Positions 1-12,640 are shown, numbered from the stretch's first letter. The stretch is DNA of 64,000 nucleotides from Cynocephalus volans (GCF_027409185.1 NC_084464.1:43127095-43191094); one strand, 5' to 3'. The notes: generated from the letters alone by a model not told the origin. Numbers and translations are program-made.

Positions 1-1434
1 AAGCCTTCTAATAAAACTTCAGTCCCTGACGCCCTTTCTCTGACTGCTTCTCACCCTCGAGTCCTGCTCCCAGAGTTTCTTCTGGCATTTACCTTTGCAT
101 TTCTAAATAACAATCTTACACTGATATTACTTGCTTTTTGGTTGAGCTGTTTTTCTTGCTTCAGGCATGATTTATTGACTATTAGAAATGAAAAGGAATA
201 TTTAGTTTGGACCCTCCCCCTGCACATCTCATATTCCATCTCACATTCTCCCCAATGAGTGTATCACATTTTGGTGTTAAATTAGTATTTAGTGTTTACA
301 TTATGATAACTATACAAGTAACATTTATAGTTGGTCCATATATTGTGTTATAATGACTTCCCTTTCCTGTGCATTTTTGTTTTTCTAGGTATTAATAATA
401 GCCTTCCTTGGTTTTCTTCATATATATCATTAATTCATCCTGAAACCTCCACTAGAAGTATCAATTTCTTCTCCATACACATGAGGCAGTCTATCAATTT
501 AACTTTTTTCCCTGAGAAATCCCATTTGGAAGCATCTGGCTAATCAATACTGTTTCTCTCTAGGCCTGCTGCCCAGCTATTGCCTTACAATTTGCCATCA
601 CCAACATTCTAGAAATTCCCTTTTCCCTCTTGTGGATTCCTATATTCTTCTTTCTTGCTTTATTTTGGAGCACCACTGCCTCTAGAAGCTTCCTGAGAGA
701 AGGTTCATGAGAGAAAATTGTTTTAAAACTTTATGCACTATTAGGGTAGTGCTAAGTTGTTATAACAAAGAGATCCCAAAAGTGACTTTGAAAAATAAAC
801 AAGTTAAAAAATAAAATGAAAAAAATATATCTCTCTCCCTTGTAACAGTCCCAAGGTGAGTATTGTAGGGTGATGGGGGCTCTGCCATCTTCAACATGTG
901 GATTTCAATGTCATCATCATTTAGGCCCCCACAAAGGGTAAAAGAGGAGTGTTTTGTATTATTCTATGATATGGCCAGTCAAGGTGCAGCCACAAGAGAA
1001 GAGGCTCAAGAAAAAACAAAGTTTATTATACTCACCCATCCTAGAGACAGGGGGCACAGCGTGCCATGCAGGGCCACATGAGAAAGACACCAAGGTAGTC
1101 AGGAAGCAGAAGACAGAAGCAAGGAGAAGGTTTAGACCATTTCTTTCATTGGGGTTTCTGCAGGAAAGGCAAGGCAGGGCAGGATGAACAGCTGAGGATT
1201 GACTAGTTTGAATAATTTCTGCAGGCTTTGGGTTATAGGGGGTGGTCCTTAGTTGCCTGGTACCTGGTCCTGGTATTATTAAGGCAGAGGAATATTGTTT
1301 CTTGGAGTGTATGGGCCAGATAGAGGAGGTAGGGTTCTGGATTTTAAAGACATGCTCCTGGCTGGGTCTTTTGCTATCTCTACAAATTGGCTAGCCCTGG
1401 AAAGGCAGTCTCTCCCTCGCCAGAAAAGTGTGTT
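1..1434. other. Gene-free flank, old repeat debris
   Basis: AT-rich non-coding sequence. All open frames are under 90 codons and show no recognisable protein. The stretch 360-740 and the stretch 1965-2110 read like two parts of one old LINE-type element split by about 1.2 kb of younger sequence; this is an impression from word similarity only. Confidence 0.45.
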
Positions 1435-1560
1435 GAGATGTCAGAACATCACATTGTGTACAGGTATTGAAAATCACACTGCACCCCATAAATATGTACC
1501 CCATAAATTATTATGTACCCATAAATTATTATGTCAATTAAAAATAAATTAACTTTTAAA
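1435..1560 (+). repeat. L1 3'-end fragment
   Basis: The stretch resembles the 3' ends at 5525-5600 and 17190-17290: a CACATTGTGTACAGGTATTGA-like block, a 'tacccataaat' block and a terminal 'gtcaattaaaaataaatt'. It is a short remnant of the same older L1 subfamily. No coding part is retained. Confidence 0.6.
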
Positions 1561-3290
1561 AAGATGTCAAAACATTGTAATACACAGAAAATAAATATAT
1601 ATATATATAGAGAATATAAGCAATATAAATCAAGGAATAGGGATTTCCTCTTAAGCTAATGAAGTGTAAATTATATATATTCCTTCCCTTCACAATCCTC
1701 TGACCAGGGCTGAGACATGTAGCCACACCGGGCTACAAGAGAGGTTGGGAACCATTCAAAATTTGTACCCTACAAAAATGTCCAATTAAAAAAATCATTT
1801 GACTAAATTAAAAATTAATAGTTGATTAATTTAAAAAATAATTAACTTAAAATGAATTAATTTAAAAATTATTTGTTTATTTATTTATTTATTTTAAAAA
1901 GAGAGGCTGGGAAATGTAACCTATCCATGTACCCAGGAGGAAGAGGAAAATGGATCTAGTAGTCTGTAGACCTTATATGTTTGGAAATATCTTTATTCCA
2001 TCTTCTCATTTGATTCATAGTTTAGGTGGTTATAGAATTCTAGGTTGGCTACCATTTTTCCTCAGAAAAAAAGGCATTGATCCACTGTTTCCAGATTCTA
2101 GATTGTGAAGTCTGATATCATTTTGATCACTTATCCCTTTTAAAAAGACCCATTTCTTTCTCTGGAAGATTTAGGATTTTTAATAACTGGTGTTCTACAA
2201 TCTTATGATGTGGAGCTATAATGTGAATTCTTTTTTCACTGTTAGGAATCTTTAGAGTTGAAGGTCATGTCAGTCTGTTCTGGGAAATTTTGTTGCATTT
2301 TTTTCTTTGATAATTGCCTCCCATTCATTTTCTCTGTTCTGCCTTTCTGAAAATCTTATTATTTGGATGTTTAGCCTCCTGGGCTGACACTCTAATTATT
2401 ATTATTATTAATATTATTATTTGTATTTCTTTTTCTGTCTCTGTCATTTTATTTTTCCTTTGGGGACATTTCCTTAGCCTCTAAGGTCCTCTATTCATTT
2501 TAGTGAATTTTGAAAATTTGGTGGGTTTTTTCTTTTAAATTTCAAAGAGATCTCTTTGGTTTTTTTATGCATGCTATATTTTCACTTACCTTGCTGAAGA
2601 CATTTGAAGTTGTTTTTGCTCTCTGTATTGTCTTAGTTGTCTCTGAATTTGCTCATAAGGATGTGTTTCTTTCAGTCTTTGTATTTCAAGTTAGGGATGT
2701 TCATCAATTATCTGGTGATCCCAGAACGTCCTTCGCATTTGAGAATGAGGCATTAAGATGATGGCTGGAAGCTCTGTGTGCAGGGGTGGGGCCAGTTAGC
2801 TGGTGGGCTTAGCTCTAGGGGAACTTGGCAGACACATGGCAGCTTTCATTGGGAAGACCCACAAAATGTCATGATCTGTGGGTCTTTTCTAGCATGGGCT
2901 AATTTCTTTCCAAAAGAGGAATTCTCTAGATTCCTGCCTAGAGGGCATAAGCATAGCTACCGATGGTCTGGAAGTTGAGTAAGGGAAGAGGCAATGTGGG
3001 TTTTAGAGTTCAGGGTGAAAGCATTCACTTAATTGTATAGTTTTAGTACAGCTCCTCAATCCTACCCTCAGCAGCACCTGGTATCCCTGGTCCAGAGCTT
3101 CTTTGGTTTCAATATCTCTAGAGATAAAACCCCTAGCTCATGTGAGGGAGAGAGGTGTACTCACCTAACAACTCCTACTCAAGTAGAAGAAGGGACCTGG
3201 GGCCGAGGTACCTACTGCATTTAGCCACATAGCACACACGTATCTTCAGAGGAGCCTATCCAGGATTCCGCAGAATAAATAACTCACCAG
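1561..3290. other. Gene-free AT-rich interval with simple repeats
   Basis: No gene is seen. It contains a TTTA-type simple repeat near 1866-1895 and an ATT/TTA repeat near 2393-2422. The block 1965-2110 looks like an old LINE. Confidence 0.45.
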
Positions 3291-4380
3291 TGGTTGACTC
3301 ATCCTCTCTTCCGATGCGGGCCTGTGTGGTGTAGCTTTCTCTGTTGGAGAGTTACGCTCATCCACCTTCTGTCTATTATCTTAAAAAAAAATTATATCTA
3401 CTCTGCTATTGTCATCTTTCCATTTTCTTTGTCCTTATATAGCTGTGTCTTTTGTTATTTCTCCACTTTTGATGCTTCTGTGAAATCCTTAAGCCTCCAC
3501 GCACACTCATCCATTCTTTTGCTCACTCCAGCTGGAGTGTACTCCTCACGTAAATCTGTTCTCAATAAAGTAAATACCTCCATATTGTCCCCCATCCCAA
3601 TGGATCCTCCTCAGGCCCCTTCTTATTTGATCTCTCTGCAAAAGTCAACTCCTCCAGCTTCCATATTTTTCTAGAGCTTCTCTATTCTCTTGGCTTCCTT
3701 GATTCACCATTTAGAGTTTTCTTCCTACTTTACTGGCTGCTCCTTCTCGGTCTCATTTATCAGTTTCTCCTCCTCCACCTGACATCTGAGTAATGCAGTA
3801 CCTGGGGCTTTCTCCAGCTATGCTCTCTCCTGCAAATGATCTGGCAGCCTCGTGGCTTTAAATACAATCTGTATTTCGATGACTCCCAACTTTGTGTCTA
3901 TCATTCTGACCTCTCTCCTGAGATCTAAGCTCAGGCATCTAACTGCCTACAGATAGTATCCTGAATATCTAATAGGCACATAAAGTTCAAAATCTCTAAT
4001 ATTTCCAACTTCCACTTCACCCTTATCCATTCAAGTAAGTAGAACCACTATCCAACTCTTTGCTTAAGGCCCAAAGCTAGGAGTTGTGCTTGACTTCTCC
4101 CTTTTCCTGTCATCTACCACATACAGTCTTTCAATGCATCCTGTTGATTCTGCTTTTCTAATTTCAAGACATAGCTTGAAGGTCAAGGGTTCGGATCCCT
4201 GTACTGGCCACCTGACAAAAAAATTTTTAAAAAACATAGCTTACAGTTATCCACTTAATTTTATCTCCCCTGCTTCCACCCTAGTCCAGTTTTTAAACCA
4301 ATTTTCTGCTTCCACTCCTGCTCTTCTATGGTCCATTTTTCCCACAGCAGACTGAGTATAAGCTTTTTAAAACATAAATC
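3291..4380. other. Gene-free interval, ancient repeat-like text
   Basis: Pyrimidine-rich non-coding sequence resembling old mammalian dispersed repeats, interrupted at 4178-4233 by a SINE tail. The 126-codon open frame at 3294 has no domain or homology that I recognise. It is probably chance. Confidence 0.4.
4178..4233 (+). repeat. 5'-truncated tRNA-Ile-type SINE with target-site duplication
   Basis: Only the B-box half (GGTCAAGGGTTCGGATCCCT) and an A-rich tail remain. The copy is bracketed by a 9-bp direct repeat, ACATAGCTT, at 4169-4177 and 4234-4242, showing insertion by target-primed reverse transcription into an older repeat. Confidence 0.8.
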
Positions 4381-4679
4381 AGTTTGTCTTTTCCTTTTTC
4401 TTTCCTTCCTGAACAATTAAGTCCTAAAGTCATTAGGTGGGACAGAGCAAAGCAGGTATCAATGGTGGAGAGAAAAGGAAACAGCAGTGGCACAGAACAG
4501 GATAAAGAAACTAAACTAGGTGAGGAGGGTGTCCCCATGGAGTGGCAGCCTGGCATGTGGTGTCAAAGCCTTATGAGGGTGAGAAGGGTATTCACACAGT
4601 GGGGTGCAGGGAGCATAGCTCAGCATGGGGAGCTGAAAAAATTAACAGAATGTAGGTGATTTGTGGGGCAATATCACGT

Positions 4680-7080
4680 GTCTACCATAGATGCAATTAA
4701 AGTTCCAGAAAAGGAGTGTACAAAAAAAATGTTTGAAGAAATAATGGCTGAAAAAATTTCAAATTTAATGAAAATTATACACTCAAGAACTCAATGAATC
4801 TCGAGCAAAATAAATTATACTAAGGCACAATTTAGTCAAATTGCTAAAAATCAGTGATAAATAGGAAATCTTAAAAATAGGTGGAGAACGGCTGGCACAT
4901 TAACTCAGTTGGTTAGAATGTGGTGCTGATAACACCAAGATCCAGGGTTTGCCTCCTACACTGTTGGTGGGACTGTCAAGTAGTGCAGCCATTATGAAAA
5001 ACAGTATGGAGTTTCCTCAGAAAACTACAGATAGATCTACCATACAATCCAGCAATCCTGCTGCTGGGCATATACCCAAAGAAACAGAAATCATCATGTT
5101 GAAGGGACACGTGCACTCCCATGTTTATCGCAGCTCTATTTACAGTAGCCGAGAGTTGGAACCAACCTAAATGTCTATTGACAGACAACTGGATAAGGAA
5201 AATGTGGTATATATACTTAATGGCATATTATTCAGCTGTTCTATAAAAAAGAATAAAATTCTGTCATTCAGAGCAACATGGAAGAACTTAGAGAAAATTA
5301 TGTTAAGTGAAATAAGCCAGGCACAGAAAGAAAAATACTGCATGTCCTCACTCACAAGTGGGAGAAAGAAAGAAAGAAACAACAATCAACAATATGTTGA
5401 ACTTTCAAAAAAAAGGGGAAAGGAACTGTGATTATTAGAGATTAGAAAGGGGAAGGAGGGGGCTTAGTGAGAAATTGGTTAAGGGTCACATTTTGTAAAC
5501 ATGGGCATACTGATTATCCTGATTTGATCACCACATATTGTATACAGGTATTGATATTCAAATCTGTACCCAACAAATACGTATAGTCAAAAAAAAAAGT
5601 TCATGGAAAAACAGATGGAGAAGAAAAATCACATTATATAGAGAGGAACAAAGACAAAAATGATAGCAGATTTCTTGTAAGAAACCATGCAAACCAGAAG
5701 ATAATGAAGGAACATTGTGTAGATATTGAAATAAAATAGATCCCTGTCAACCTAGAATTATACAGAGTAAAAATATCTTTCCAAAAGGAAGGTGAAATAA
5801 AACCTTTTTTCAAACAAAAGCTGAAAGACTTTATCTCCTGACGATCTACTCTACAATAAAAGTAGAAGAAAGTTCTCTAGGAAAAAGAAATTTGGATCTA
5901 TGTATAGGAATAAAGTATGATGGAAATGGTAATTATATGGGTAAAAATAGAAGATGTTTTTCTCATTTAAAATCTTCTAAAAGGAAAATATACTGTTAGA
6001 AAATAAAATGAATTGTGGCGCTTATAATGTATGCAGACAAAATTTACCACTATTCTTACACTCTAAGTGAAGAAGTATAATATTACTTGGAGGCAGACTT
6101 TAATAAAGTAAAGATGTGTATTGTAAACTTTATAGTAATAACATACACATAAAAAAACAATAAGGATATCTAATAAACTGCTAATGAAAAATAAAATTAG
6201 ATCATAAAAAATACTCAATCCAAAAGAAAGCAGGAAAAGGAACAAAAAACAGATGGTACAAATAGAAAATAAACATCAAGATGATAGATTTAGACCTGAC
6301 CATAGTGATAATTACACTAAATGTAAACAGCCCAACACACTCCAATTAAAAGGTAAAGATTGTCATATTGGTTAAAAAAGCAAGCCCCAATTAAATGCTG
6401 TCCATGGAAACTGATTTTAATCATAACTATACAAATAGGCTAAAAAGAAAGAGAAGAAAAGTATGGCCATACTATATTTTGGTCAGGCTAACGCCAATCA
6501 AAAAAGATTGAGTGGCTGTTTTAATATCGTACAAAATAGATTTAAGGTCAAGTTATATTACTAGGAACAAAGAGGCTATTTCACAATTGTAAAGTTGTCA
6601 ATTCCAGCAAAATATGTATTAACTGCAAAGGGAGAGAAACAAGCCTGGCTATATCACCTTAATCAGATAATCCAAGGGAGCATCATCAATGATTGGACCC
6701 ATTGATATTATCTGCCACCTGATAGTAAGCAAAGAGAAGACTACGTTATTACTTCAGTGGTGTTCCTGACAAAGATAAATAATATAAAGCTAATCATGAG
6801 GAAACATCACACAGACTTAATTTGAAGGATATCCTATAAAATAACTGGCCTGTAATCTTCAAAAGTGTCAAGGCCATGAAGGTCAAGGGAAGACTGAAGA
6901 ACTGCACCAAACCTAACAAGACTGAAGAGTCATGACAAGTAAAAGTAGCACATAATTCTGAACTGGGTCAGTTTGCTATAAAACAAAATTATTGGGACAA
7001 CTGATAAAACTTGAAAGGGATCTGAAGATTAAGTGACAGTAATATATTAGTGTGAATTTCCTGATTTTGATGGTTGTATA
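4680..7080 (+). repeat. Old L1 body, degenerate
   Basis: A-rich sequence with L1 phrases in sense orientation, such as the 'gtcaacctagaattatac...gtaaaaatatctttcc' block near 5747-5783. Many stops are present and no intact ORF. It is interrupted at about 4885-5596 by a younger SINE/L1 insertion; L1-like text continues on both sides. The subfamily is not assigned. Confidence 0.55.
4885..5596 (+). repeat. SINE head joined to L1 3' end (chimeric retrocopy)
   Basis: Bases 4890-4953 match the tRNA-like 5' half of the local SINE (GGCTGGCAC.TTAACTCAGTTGG, then GGTGCTGATAACACCAAG). Without the SINE 3' half or any poly(A), the text switches near 4954-4958 to L1 ORF2 C-terminal sequence (CTGTTGGTGGGACTGTCAAG). 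It then runs to an L1 3' end and A-tail at 5590-5599. The L1 part has stops and is not coding. Confidence 0.6.
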
Positions 7081-7329
7081 TGAGAATATATAAGGTACGA
7101 AATGATGATGAAAAACCAGGTAACCAAATAAATGCCAAATGATTTCAGGGGAAAAGTTCCTTGCACTATACTTGTTACAAAAGGATTTGTGATTTTTTAT
7201 TTCAAAAGAAACAAATTAAGAAAAATTAATCAGATTATATCATTCCAATGTTTCTTCATTGTATTTGAAATGGAATTTAACCTGTTTCCCATGGTCTACA
7301 AGTCCCTCTCTAACCTCATTTCTTAAAAA

Positions 7330-7725
7330 TGTTCTCCTTCAGTAACTACCTTAAGGCCACCCTGGTCTCCTATCTATTTTGGGATCACATCAAGCTCATT
7401 AACAACTCAGGGATTTGTACTTACACCATTGGTATGTGACATCCTTCCCCTAGCTTTTCAAGTGGTTGCCTTTTTATCCTCCAGATCTCAGTTCATTTGT
7501 CAGCTCCTCACAGAAGACCTTTCCTGACTGTAATATCTAAAGCAGGACCACCGTTTTCCTTAACATCGCATAACCCAATGTGTATTTATATTCTTTACAC
7601 ATTTTATTTCTCTTCTTTACTAGAATAAAAGGCCATCACTCTTGCTCACAGGGATGTGCTCAGAGTTTGGCAAAATACCAGGTAATATTAAGTACTCAAT
7701 ATCTGAATCAATGAATGAGTATGTA
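7330..7725 (+). repeat. L2-like LINE remnant
   Basis: Contains the pattern typical of L2 3' ends in sense orientation: 'cctcacagaagacctttcctgac' near 7506-7528, then 'tcactcttgctcacaggga', and a tail 'aagtactcaatatctgaatcaatgaatgag'. Strongly diverged and non-coding. Confidence 0.5.
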
Positions 7726-9056
7726 GCACTGAGTATATATGAAAGTGTCACTGTACTACACCTGCAGACTCATCCCTAATCCGTTCCTACCACCTCCTTT
7801 GGCCTAGTAGATTATTTCTGGAAACTAGAAACCCTGAAAAACCTTCAGCTCATCCAATGCCGCCATTTATCCTAAACATATTTTATATCTCCAGAGAATA
7901 ATATTCTTCTATATGTTTCACCTCCATTCAAGATCTCCTATTAAATCCCTAGAAAATCAACAATAATTCTACTACTTAAAAAAGCCCTCCAAAATGTGGC
8001 CATACATAAACTATAGAACCTAAGGGCTCGATGTTCCTGTAATAGGATTTGTAGGATTTACCTATTTCAGACAGTCTACTTCATGTCTCTAAAAAGTGAC
8101 TCACTACCAATTGTGAGTCTTAGCTAAAGCTGTTTACACATCCGACTTTAATTCCAAGTAATTGAAAATACCCAATTGTGGTAATCTTGAGCAGGTGCCA
8201 TTATCTCTGTGAAGTCCCTAGTAACCAACATTTCTTTATCCTATGAACACCAACTACCCATAACAAAGAAAAACAATGTGTCATATTTAAATGATTTTTC
8301 TGTTGTCTTATCATGAATAATTTGAAAAATTAAGGTATAATTTCTATATGATAACATTTGTATTTTTGACAAATGCTGTCATGCAACCACTACTATCATC
8401 AAGATTCAGAACATTTCCATCATCCCCCAAAGCATCTCCCTCATTTCCCTATGTTGTTAGCCCCTCCCTTCACTCCATCTCCTGGAAACCACAGATTTGT
8501 TTCCTGTCCTGATTGTTTCGCCTTCTCTAGAATGTTGTGTACATGGAATCCTACAATAGGTAGCCTTTTGAGTTTGGCTTCTTTCACAGCAAAACGCATT
8601 TGAATCATCCATGTTATTGCATGTATCAGTAGCTCCTTCTCGGTGCTGAGTATTCTTCCATTGTATGGACATACCACAGTGTGCACAACCATTTACCCGT
8701 TAAAGGACAATTGGGTGGTTTCCAGGTTTTGAATAAAACCTCTAAAAACATTTACACGCAGGTTTTTGTGTTGGATTACATTTTAAGATTTGACAAGAGT
8801 AAGATTAGGCCAAAACAAAGCATTGTTCTGGGAGTAAAATGGAGAATCAAAGGCAGTGTGATTACTGGAGTAACTAAAAAAAATAACTTTTACAAGTTGG
8901 AAAGAAAACACAGAGTCACAGATGAGAGGGAGAAATATAAAGAAGGAGCACTTGTATTTTAATAATAAGCCATCCAGGACTACGTGAAAGTATCGGGCTT
9001 GTGTAATAGAAAAGAAGGAATAATGTTGATTTTAAAATTCACAGTCACCCTGTCAG
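7726..9056. other. Gene-free interval upstream of mucin unit A; old L1-like text on minus
   Basis: 8290-8760 reads like the reverse strand of an old LINE 3' region ('ttccattgtatggacataccacagtgtg'). No signal-peptide exon for unit A was found here, so that exon is missing, diverged, or upstream of the window. The GTG at 8984 that formally opens the long frame is intronic by the splice argument given for unit A. Confidence 0.45.
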
Positions 9057-12000
9057 CTGAGGCCACCACAGTGTCTGTGCCCACCACACCCTCCATGATA
9101 ACATCTGTGCCCGCCACAGTCTCTGAGATCCCCTGGCTTTCCACCGCAGAGACTGTTACTACAACAGCCTTCACCACAGCTTCTGAGGTCACCAAAGCCT
9201 CAATGACAGCTTCTGTTCCCACAAGGTCTTCTGCCTCAGTCTCTAAAACTGCCAAAGCCTCTACCAAAGGCTCAGAGGTTACTGCAGACTCTACGACAAA
9301 CAGAGCTTCTACCACGGACTCTGAGATGCTTGTATTCCCCACCACAAGGTCTGTGCCAACCACAGTCGCCAGCAGAGCCTCTGAGACCACTTCTTCTTCT
9401 GAGTCTATAGCGGCCTTAACCATGATCTCTCAGACCACAATGTCCTTGAAAATAACATCAATCCCCACCACAATCTTCACCTTAGGCTCTAAGAACATAG
9501 TCTATGAGTCTCCCAAGGCTTCCACCACCAACTCTGAGAGCACTCTGGCATCTGCGACATCCTCTGAGACCACTACAGTCTCCTCTAAAGTCTCTGTGAC
9601 ATCTAAGGAGTCTGTGCCCTCCACAACCACCTCGACGCCTGCTGTAACCACCACAGTATCGGTACCCATGACGCCCTCCACCATAACATCTGTGCTAACT
9701 ACAGTCTTCATCGTGACCTCTGAAACCACCACAGGCTCTAAGATCACTGCAGATTCCACAACCGCCTCAGGGACTACAGCAGAGTCTGGGTCCACTGTGG
9801 GCTCCACCACAGCATCTGTGCTCATCAAAGCCTCCAGTATAGTCTCTGATATCATCACGCCCTATAGGACAATGTCTGTGCACACCCTGAACTCTACTAC
9901 AGCCTCTGAGGCCACCCCAGGCTCTGAATCCACCACAGCCTTCACTGCAACATCTGAGAACACCTTGCTGTCTACCACAGCATCTGTGCCCACCACAGCC
10001 TCCACAATAACATCTGCACCCATCACAGCCTCCACGATAACATCTGCATCCACCACACACTCCACGATAACACCTGTGCCCACCACAGCCTCCGTGATAA
10101 CATCTGCGCCCGCCACACCCTCCATGATAATATCTGTGCCCACCAGAGCCTTCACCATGGCCTCTGAAACCATCACAGGCTCTGAGTTCACCAATGCTTC
10201 CAGCACAGTCTCTGAGAACACCATTCACACTGAAAAAACCACAGAGTCCCCCACAGTTTCTGAGACCGTCAGGTCCTCCACTGCAGGATCTGTGCCTGCT
10301 GTGGCCTCTACCTCAGCCTCTGAAACCACGACAGTCTCCACTAAAGCCTCTGCGACTAATTCAGGGTCAGTGCCTTCCACAGTTACCACAACACCTAATA
10401 AGATAATCACAGCCTCCACAATAGTCTCTGAGACCACCACACCATTCATGACAATGTCTGTGCCAACCACAAACTCCACCACAACCTCTGAGACCACCTT
10501 AGCCTCCAGCTCAAACTCTGAGTTCTCCACCATAGCATCGCTGACTATGACGGTCACTACTCCAGTCTCTGAGTCCACCTTGGCCTCTACCGTAATCTCT
10601 GAGACCACCTCATTCTCCACTATAACTTCTGTGCCCACCACAGCCTCTACCTCAGGCTCTAAGAACACAACAGCCTCTGAGACTGGCAAGGCTTCCACCA
10701 TTACCACTGAGACCACTACGATTTCCACCCAAGCCTCGGACACCACTCTGGCCTCTACCTGTGAGACCATTACAGACTCCACTAAAGCCTCTGTAACACC
10801 TGGAGGGCCTGTGCCCTCCACAGACACGGCAACTCCTGCTGTAGGCATAACATCTGTGCCCACCACAGTCTTCACCATAGCCTCTGACACCACTGTAGGC
10901 TATGAGACCACTACAGCTTCCAGCACAGCTTCAGAGACAACAGCAGAGTCTATGTCCACCGTGACCCCCACCATAGGCTCTGAGAGTAACACAGTCTCCA
11001 CCACAGCGTCTGTGCCCACAATGACCTCTATCACAGGCTCTGAGAGTAACACAGTCTCCACCATAGCGTCTGTGCCCACCGTGACCCCCACCACAGGCTC
11101 TGAGAGTGACACAGTCTCCACCACAGCGTCTGTGCCCACCGTGACCCCCACCACAGGCTCTGAGAGTAACACAGTCTCCACCACAGCATCTGTGCCCACA
11201 ATGACCTCTATCACAGGCTCTGAGAGTGACACTGTCTCCACCACAGCATCTGTGCCCACAATGACCTCTATCACAGGCTTTGAGAGTAACACAGTCTCCA
11301 CCACAGCATCTGTGCCCACGGTGACCTCTATCTCTGCCTCTGAAACTGAGGTCTTTGCCACAGCCTCTGAAAGCACCATAACCTCCACTATGGCCTCTGA
11401 GACTGCCACAGCCTCTGAGACCTCCATGGCTTCCACCACAGCCTCTGAGACCCCCACCACCTCCACAATAGTGTCTGTGCCCACAAGAGAGAACACTGCA
11501 GGGTCAGCCTCTGGGACCCCACAGCCCCCACAACAAGATCTGAGGCCAGCATGGCCTCTAGCACAGCCTCTGAGGTCACTTCACAGTCTGCTAGTGGCAT
11601 GGCTTCCACCACAGGCCCTGACACCACCACGTCCTCCACAGCCTCCTCCTCAGCCTCTCAGCTCATCGCAGACTTGTCCACTTTCACTGCGTCCTCCACA
11701 GCCAGCACCTCAGCTCCCGAGACCCTGCCTGTCTCAGACACAGCCTCCGAGAGCTCCCCGGGCTCCACTCCAGCAGCTGTGCCCACCGTGTTCCCCTCCA
11801 CAGCCTCTGGGGACACCGAAGCTTCCACCTCACCTTCTGGACCCACCACAGCCTCTGAGGTCACCACCACCTTTGCTTTGTCCTCATCACCCATCTCGGC
11901 CTCTGCCACCGCCTCTGGGGCCCCTGAAGTCTCCACCAGTGTCTCTGGACCTCTCACCGTCTCGGCCACCACCTTGATGCCCACCCAAGCCACCGACATT

Positions 12001-12270
12001 TCTGCTCAGCCCATCACCAGCACAGTTGTGTCAGGTACCAGCCACCACATGTTCTCTGAGCGCACACATTCTAACTCCAGTGACAGCCACCACCTTTTCA
12101 CTGTTCCTAGCTCCTCTGTCCTAGACTCCAGTCAAGCCCTGCACCAGGTAGACATAATTCTCTTCCCTCTTCTTGAAACCCACTCACCTGCTTTGTTTGG
12201 TGTCCACCACTTCCCTTCCAATCAGAAACACATATTTGCCAATATCACCCCCTCGCACAACACAAGTTAG
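9057..12270 (+). CDS. Mucin unit A: large Ser/Thr-rich ectodomain exon (MUC21/MUC22-type), with one frame break
   Basis: This probably encodes the O-glycosylated extracellular domain of a single-pass epithelial mucin. From an acceptor CTGTCAG|CT at 9056/9057 the frame reads A-E-A-T-T-V-S-V-P-T and stays Ser/Thr/Ala/Val-rich for about 820 codons. The phase (1) and first residues match unit C exon 2. At the C-run 11517-11520 the mucin composition jumps to another frame (SASGT, then TAPTTRSEAS) and continues to a TAG at 12268. A possible donor CCAG|GTAGAC lies at 12147/12148. Positions 10976-11335 hold six 20-residue repeats. TCN/ACN-rich sequence rarely makes stops, so openness alone is weak evidence of function. 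The frame break could be a real pseudogene lesion or a base-call error. Order and composition favour MUC22 or MUC21; I cannot separate them. Confidence 0.75.
10976..11335 (+). repeat. Six near-identical 60-bp tandem repeats within mucin ectodomain
   Basis: Six units with exactly 60-nt spacing. Each encodes a variant of GSESNTVSTTASVPTMTSIT. Differences are a few point changes: S/N or S/D, TMTSI or TVTPT, and one GSE to GFE. Neighbouring sequence has only loose 8-10-residue periodicity. The tight similarity indicates recent expansion or gene conversion. Confidence 0.92.
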
Positions 12271-12425
12271 TTAATTCTGTCCCTTCTGCCTCCAGCAAAC
12301 CCACCTCAACTCTGTTGCCAACCATCCCAGTGGTCAGAGGCGCTCTCTTCTGTGCCAGGTACAATCAGCTGTATTCAGCCCACCCTGTGACACCACGACC
12401 TCACGTCAATATACTGGCCCCTAGT
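12271..12425. other. Non-coding stretch following the ectodomain frame stop
   Basis: Continues directly after the TAG at 12268. It is still Pro/Ser-codon-rich in texture but has no sustained frame. It is either an intron of unit A or decayed exon. Confidence 0.35.
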
Positions 12426-12640
12426 CCAGGGGTTGGCAGCCATGCTTCATGGGTCAAGTCTCACGGGTTATCTGTTTTTGTAAATAAAGTTTTATTGGAA
12501 CACAGCTACACTCATTCATTTACCTATTGTCTCCAGCTGCTTTCTAGCTCCTCTGTGTAGCTGCAACAGAGACTGTATGACCCAAATGGCATAAAATATT
12601 TACCATCTGACCCTTTACAGAGAAAGTTTGCCAACCCTCG
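12426..12640. mobile_element. hAT-Charlie-type non-autonomous DNA transposon
   Basis: Terminal inverted repeats are visible: CCAGGGGTTGGCA at the left end and TGCCAACCCTCG at the right. The interior carries a familiar mammalian phrase, 'aaataaagttttattggaacac'. Flanks are similar (about CCCTAGTC and CCCCAGTT), consistent with a decayed 8-bp target duplication. These elements are old in eutherians. No transposase is encoded. Confidence 0.7.

Noticed and set aside
11520-11977. Pro/Leu/Gln-rich C-terminal extension of the first mucin frame
   Set aside because: The mucin composition continues in another frame over the same bases, so this tail is most likely an out-of-frame artefact.
8980-11999. 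Long minus-strand open frames (up to 222 codons) opposite the mucin exon, rich in Val, Glu and Ala
   Set aside because: They are the antisense of Ser/Thr-rich codon repeats, which seldom produce stops on either strand; no domain or start context supports them.
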